Assembly: GCA_029204225.1 (NCBI GenBank)
Contig: CM055107.1
Coordinates: 51,167,227 to 51,231,226, forward strand
Source: Diphasiastrum complanatum
Taxonomy: Eukaryota > Streptophyta > Lycopodiopsida > Lycopodiales > Lycopodiaceae
DNA length: 64,000 nt
Direction of reading: 5' to 3'
Shown piece by piece: positions 58,939 through 64,000 of the stretch (its first letter is position 1; each line of letters starts with the position of its first letter). The position numbers were made by a program, and so were the translations under genes. The notes under the pieces were generated by a model that was not told where the DNA came from, did not search any database, and was given only the letters and a program-made list of their open reading frames with translations.

Positions 58939-59292
58939 TGTAATAGATCCTAACACCACAGTAGGGAAAACACTAACTGATCCACCAACCTTGCCTACTC
59001 CCTGATATAGAGTAAGCCCCTCCTAGCCCAGTGTGAGGACTGGTAGCATGCAACTGCCAAGTGTCGGCCACGTGTCACTAACGTGGCCGACTGCACGTCG
59101 GGACCCAACTGGGAGCCCTATCCTGCTGACAAGGTCCCTAGGCTGTGTTAGGCCCGCCATAGCTATGGACCGTGCTGGGGCACACTACTCACACTGTCTT
59201 GCCCTGTTTGTCGTGTACACTGGACACGACCCTGACTGTGTCTGACCTATCTGTGTTCTCTAGGGTTCGGCACTGGTTACGAGCTCGTAACA
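58939..59292 (-). repeat. 3' LTR of F
   Basis: 354 bp, same LTR as E with scattered differences and small gaps. Keeps the palindrome GTTACGAGCTCGTAAC and the G-box hairpin with a different loop. Minus strand starts TGTTACGAG and ends GATCTATTACA. It lies inside LINE M sequence. Confidence 0.88.
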
Positions 59293-59303
59293 CTCCCTCC
59301 CCC

Positions 59304-60679
59304 TTAAGAACCGTCTAGGTCCTCTAAGACAAAGTCTGGAAAGATCTTGCGAAGGACGCTGCCTCTTTCCCAAGTGGCATTCTCAACAGGCTGATCATTC
59401 CACTTAACCAGATATTCTCGGTATAGAGTATGACGAGTCTGTGTCTCTCTACTATCAAGAATCTCCTCTGGTTCATGTGGAGATTGTTGAGGATCCAATG
59501 GGAGAACTAGAACATTGTCCCCTACCAAATTATATGATCTGGTTAAGGCTTTTCGTAACTGACTGACATGAAAGACTGGAAAAACCTTGCTGCTGTTCTA
59601 GTTCATAGGTGACCTCGCCTAGTCTCCTACTGATGGTAAAGGGACCACAATACCTTGGAGACAACTTAGCACACACTCCTGATTTGAGGGTTTTAGAGTC
59701 GACTGGGACTCTCAAGTAGACTTTCTCACCAGTGGAGAACTGCACATCCCGTCTGTGTGGATCTGCATAATGCCTGGCTCGATCCTGGGACTGCCTAATG
59801 CTATGCTTAGCATGTTCTAAGATCTGGTTTAGGTCCTCTGAAAAGTCTCTAGCTGCTTCAACTTTTTCTTGTTTAACCCATATAGCTGTGGGTGAGCGTG
59901 GCTGAAAGTCGTACATCAGCATAAATGGGCTGTATCCCGTAGCTGAATGTCTGGTACTGTGGTAAGCAAACTCTAATATCGAGAGATACTCCTCCCAATT
60001 AGTCTGCTTCTTGCTGACGAGTGCACGAAGCATATCCTCCAGCACCTGATTTACCCTCTTTGTTTGATCGTCCGTCTGTGGATGGTCGGTGGTACTCATA
60101 TTAAGTTTAGTATGGAGATGATGGAATACTGCCCTCCAAAAAATTCCAGTAAACTTACTGTCCCGGTCGCTAACTATGCCGGAAGGTAGACCGTATAATT
60201 TAAATAGCCCGTCTACAAACAACCTCGCTAACTCTGGAGCTCTAACGGTTGTTTTGGTCGGAATGAAATGAGCCATTTTGGTCAGACGGTCAACTGTGAC
60301 CCATATAGCGTCATTACCCTTTTGGGTTTTAGGCAGGCCTACTATAAATTCCATGGAGATACTCTCCCATTTACCAGCTGGTATTTCTAAGGGCTGCAAC
60401 AACCCTCCTGCCTTCAAACGCTCTGCTTTGTTTACTTGACATTTCTGGCAACTGGTTACATACTGGTGGACATCCTTTTTCATATTGGGCCAGAAAGATT
60501 GCCTGCAAAGAAGCTTATAGGTCTTATGTATGCCTGGGTGTCCCGCACTAGGATTGTCATGACATTTATATAGGACCTGCTGCCTATAATCCTCTGAATT
60601 GGGGACACATACTGTATCTCTATAGAGCAAATACTCATCCTGAATGGAATACTGTTGCCATTTGAATCCTTGAGTCAAC
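59304..60679 (-). pseudogene. F integrase and chromodomain
   Basis: Integrase zinc region [20 protein letters not shown] and [10 protein letters not shown], core [19 protein letters not shown] and [14 protein letters not shown]. The third catalytic residue is Lys in DDQTKRVNQ where E has Glu. A frameshift after VTYELE (near 59590) separates the chromodomain frame (59304-59528, [18 protein letters not shown]). Confidence 0.85.
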
Positions 60680-60687
60680 TGACCCTC

Positions 60688-61367
60688 CAGTGTTTCCTCG
60701 AAACGCGTTTCGAATGCCGTTTCAGTGTTCGAAACGACCGGAAAAAAAAAAAAAAAAAAAAAAAAACCAATTTTTTTTTTTCTGAAATTGCGCCATAAGC
60801 TTTGTAGTATGTATTGGCAATGGGCATGAACAGATTCTCGCAACCTAATAACCTATCCATGATAGTATCAATAATTGACTGAGGAAAGTGACCATAAGCA
60901 CCATACACAGCTTCTCCTCTTGAAATTGCATTCTAATTTCTCTAGAGCATTCTCATGAAATTGGATGTATCTACTTGTTACTAGACTGTCTATGACATCT
61001 GTAAACCCCAAAAACCGCGCCATAAGCTTTTTTGTATGTACTGGCAATGGGCATGAACAGATTCTCGCAACCTAAGAACCTATCCATGACAGTATCAATA
61101 ATTGATTGAGGAAAGTGACCATAGTCACCATACACAGCTTCTCCTCTTGAAATTGCATTCTCTAGAGCATTCTCATGAAACTGGATGTATCTACTTGTTA
61201 CTAGACTTTCTATGACATCTGTAAACCCCAAAAACCCTCAAAAACACATTTTCAAAAAAGAAAAAAAATCCTAAAAAAAATTTCCCGTTTCGAACCTGAA
61301 CCAGACGTTTCATACGCGTTTCGAAACGTGTACGAAACAACGCACGAAACGCGCCCATGAAACATTG
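60688..61367 (-). mobile_element. hAT-like non-autonomous DNA transposon with duplicated cargo
   Basis: 680 bp inserted in F between RNase H and integrase. An 8 bp target duplication TGACCCTC (60680-60687 and 61368-61375) and terminal repeats CAGTGTTTC / CAATGTTTC (inverted) fit the hAT superfamily. Subterminal zones are full of CGTTTCG/CGAAACG motifs. The interior is a tandem duplication of about 220 bp (60790-61016 and 61017-61236), each open on the minus strand. No transposase. Confidence 0.82.
60790..61236 (-). pseudogene. Tandemly duplicated coding-like cargo
   Basis: Each copy reads on the minus strand VIESLVTSRYIQFHENALEN, AISRGEAVYGDYGHFPQSII, DTVMDRFLGCENLFMPIAST, K/YKAYGA. The left copy has about 7 extra bases. 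Differences between copies are largely silent or conservative. Looks like a captured exon; I do not recognise the parent gene. Confidence 0.5.
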
Positions 61368-61375
61368 TGACCCTC

Positions 61376-62330
61376 AACCACTAGGGTTTGCTTGGGTAAT
61401 ACAGGCTCAGAATCCTCAACGTCATCTGATGACGTATACTCGGACTCATCATCATCCTCAACGGAAGCTGCCGTATTCTTGGATGAACTGGCACCAGCCC
61501 TGGGAACTGGTTCTGGAGTCTGTAACTGTCTGCTCTGGACTGAGTTCCAGATAGTAGAGAAGAATGCATCATGCTGGCATTTCCCTCTCAAGGACTCGAG
61601 TAACTCATTACGAATCTGAGTAAAACTCAGCTCGTTTATCATAGGCATTTTGCTAAGGGCATCTGCTACTGTATTGAATTTTCCACGTCTATATCTGATA
61701 GACATATCAAACTCTTGCATCAACTCTGCCCAACGAGCTTTCCGACCTCTAAGCTCAGGTTGATTGCAAAGGTATCTGAGACTCTCATGGTCTGTCAGGA
61801 CCTCAAAGTTGGCACCATACAAATAATGCCTCCAATTCCTAAGGGCATGGACTATAGAGAAGAGTTCCTTTTCATAGGCACTATACCTAGTCTGAGCTGG
61901 CTTGAGTTTTTTACTCTCGAACGCAACTGGTCGTCCACCCTGAGTTAGCACAGCACCTATTGCAAAGTCGCTAGCATTTGTTTCGATCACAAATGGCTGA
62001 TTGGGGTAGACGACTGTTAGAACTGGTGCTGTAGCTAAGGCTGTTTTGAGAGCATCAAAGCTCTCCTGTTGTGCGGACTCCCAAATGAACTCCTTTCCCT
62101 TCCCCTTAAGAAGATTTGTCATTGGAACTGCTATCTGAGCATATTCCTTGACAAATCGTCTGTAATATCCGGCAAACCAAGAAAGATCTGAAGTTCCAAA
62201 ATATTCTGAGGTCTCAGCCAACTGAGTATGGCTTTAACCTTATTCGGGTCCATCTTAATCCCATCTGACAAGATAATGTGACCCAAATATGCTACTTCTT
62301 CAACGAAGAATTCACACTTGGATTGTTTAG
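61376..62330 (-). pseudogene. F RT end and RNase H
   Basis: [40 protein letters not shown] (first Asp of the RNase H motif is Asn), [54 protein letters not shown] frameshift near 62180-62220 in the [10 protein letters not shown] segment. Confidence 0.82.
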
Positions 62331-63932
62331 CATAAAGCTTTATGCTTTCTGAGCAGTCGAAACACCTTTCTGAGGTGTTTTAGATGCTCCTTCCTCGTTT
62401 TGTTGTAGACGAGGATGTCATCTAAAAATACGACTACAAACTTACCCAAGTATGGTCTGAGGACACTGTTCATCAAGGTCATAAAGGTAGCTGGAGCATT
62501 TGTGATCCCAAATGGCATCACCTTAAACTCATAATGACCGTGACGAGTCCTAAAAGCTGTTTTCGAGACATCTTCCGATTTTATACGGACTTGATGATAT
62601 CCCGATCTGAGGTCTATTTTACTGAAAAATTTAGCCCCGTCGAGTTGATCAAAGAACTCGTCTGCCCGAGGCATAGGATACTTATTCTTTATTGTGACTT
62701 TATTGAGGGCTCTGTAATCTACACAAAGACGCATAGACCCCTCTTTCTTTTTCACCAATAGGACTGGTGAGGCCCATGGTGAACTACTGGTCTGAATTTG
62801 GCCTTTCAACTGCCTAGTGATTTCTTCATCGTCTGTTCGGCTGACCCGATACGGAGGTTTAGAAACAGGTGCTGTACCTGGTACTAGGTTTATTACATGA
62901 TCTACCTCTCTGCTAGGTGGTAAACCATGTGGCAAATCTTCAGGAAAAACATCTTTAAATTTAGACAATAAAGTTTCTAATTTACTGATTTTCTGCTGTA
63001 TAGAACTGGAAATAGAAACTTCAGGAATAAACTGAAAATCACATAAGAATACATGATGGTCTTCGTCTCCGATTAGCTGACAGAGCTCTGAACTGCAGAC
63101 CATAGGTCTGTTGGGAACATCATGCTCCCCATGCAACTGGATCTCTCGGCCTTTATGCTGAAAGCTGAGGGTGTTCTCCTGATAGTTTATGTGGAGGGAA
63201 GGTCCTAAACTATAGAGCCAACCTCTCCCGAGAACAATATCTGTGCGATCCAGGTGCATTATCTGAAAGTTTATTTCACCTTGGTACCCCTGAATACCAA
63301 GATTCAAATTACTTACCATAGTTTCCCATATTTTTTTATCTTCACCCTTAGCCAATGAAACTATGTACCTATGCTGACTAGGTACTTCTGGTAGTTTAAG
63401 CTTTTTGACCAGGGTGTACTTGATGAAATTATGGGTTGCCCCATCATCAACCATAACTCTTACTGACTGGTTACCAACTTTCCCATGCATACGTACTAGG
63501 TCATGTGGCCCAAAGCTGAAGGGTCTCGCTAGCATTGTAGAGGTCAGCTGGCAACAGTGTTCATGATCTTCATGATACACTTTGATCTCGGAAGCTGCCG
63601 AGTCACTGGGGAAACATACAGTCTGAACAAGATGAACTTGTTTCTTATCTTTTTTAGTGAAAGGCCCCTTGGGACACTGTCTGACTGTGTGTCCCTTGCC
63701 CATACACACAAAGCACAAACGTTCCTGTTTGCCTTTCTCAAAATCATCGAGTTTTAAGGGCTGTATGAGTGAAGGGCGTTTTTGAGGAGCTTCACTTTTA
63801 AATTTATCTTGATTCTTCCTACCCACTGAATCATCATAGATTTGAGCATATCTGAGAGCTTGCTCAAGGGTAGTAGGCGAGTTTCTCTGGACCTCTACTT
63901 TATATTCATCTTTGAGGCCACGGACATGTTGA
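62327..63932 (-). pseudogene. F gag end, protease and RT
   Basis: Zinc knuckle [14 protein letters not shown] near 63680-63720, protease [20 protein letters not shown] and [16 protein letters not shown], linker with [57 protein letters not shown] and [12 protein letters not shown]. One frame is open through protease and RT here, where E is broken. Confidence 0.85.
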
Positions 63933-64000
63933 AGAGTAATGCCTATTTTACCCCTTTTGGCTAAGCATTAGTTAAGTTGTACATAACTCATGGGGCATGC

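Larger units (their letters stand above)
58939..63932 (-). mobile_element. Gypsy chromovirus F, same family as E, 5' part missing
   Basis: 3' LTR 58939-59292, polypurine tract, chromodomain, integrase, a hAT-like insertion (60688-61367), RNase H, RT, protease and gag C-terminal half. Similarity to E ends at about 63932 within gag; the last 68 bp of the window are something else. Independent frameshifts and a Glu to Lys change at the integrase catalytic Glu ([13 protein letters not shown]). Confidence 0.85.

Noticed and set aside
60740-60780. A/T homopolymer considered as a retroposon tail
   Set aside because: It lies inside the terminal repeats and target duplication of the hAT-like element.

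Overview
The window is nuclear DNA from a vascular plant with a large, repeat-rich genome. Nearly everything is retrotransposon. The only cellular gene I can support is a plant-type HEAT-repeat protein on the minus strand, SGR6 (SHOOT GRAVITROPISM 6)/MROH1-like. It enters from the right (first visible exon ends at 56026) and leaves at the left (last visible exon 79..139). Thirteen exons, 1,601 nt and 533 whole codons, all phase-compatible, are spread over 56 kb. The lineage (fern, lycophyte, gymnosperm or other) cannot be fixed from the sequence alone.

Layout. 79-5883: five exons, with a 4.4 kb intron (1059-5501) holding LTR-like remnants and old LINE pieces. 5884-50304: one 44.4 kb intron made of nested mobile elements. 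50305-56026: eight exons close together, apart from a 2.9 kb intron. 56027-64000: the next upstream intron, at least 8 kb, with LINE debris and a minus-strand Gypsy copy that carries a hAT-like DNA transposon.

The giant intron reads left to right as follows. A Gypsy gag remnant (6.6-8.0 kb). A minus-strand chimera in which a Copia LTR, primer-binding site and gag run in frame into a LINE ORF1 and ORF2 (8.4-13.3 kb). A Gypsy pol remnant and a LINE RT piece (13.3-15.8 kb). A Gypsy element D1 (15.8-27.1 kb) carrying Gypsy D2, which carries element G, whose LTR ends are not TG..CA. Then four LINE units on the plus strand, head to tail and separated by (CT)n tracts (O, I, J, K; 27.1-49.1 kb). O is split by a Gypsy chromovirus E (27803-34084) with apparently identical LTRs and a GAGAC target duplication; I is split by Gypsy H. 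A last ORF1 fragment (L) ends the block at about 49.9 kb.

The LINE family has a coiled-coil plus RRM-like ORF1, an APE-type endonuclease/RT ORF2 with a C-terminal zinc motif, a 3' UTR ending in a small hairpin whose pairs covary between copies, and a (TTTC)n(CT)n tail. New copies start directly behind the CT tail of older ones, which suggests integration targeted to CT/GA microsatellites. All elements show frameshifts, stops or deletions, so no autonomous copy lies in this window. Coordinates were counted by hand; family assignments come from motif recognition and not from a database search.
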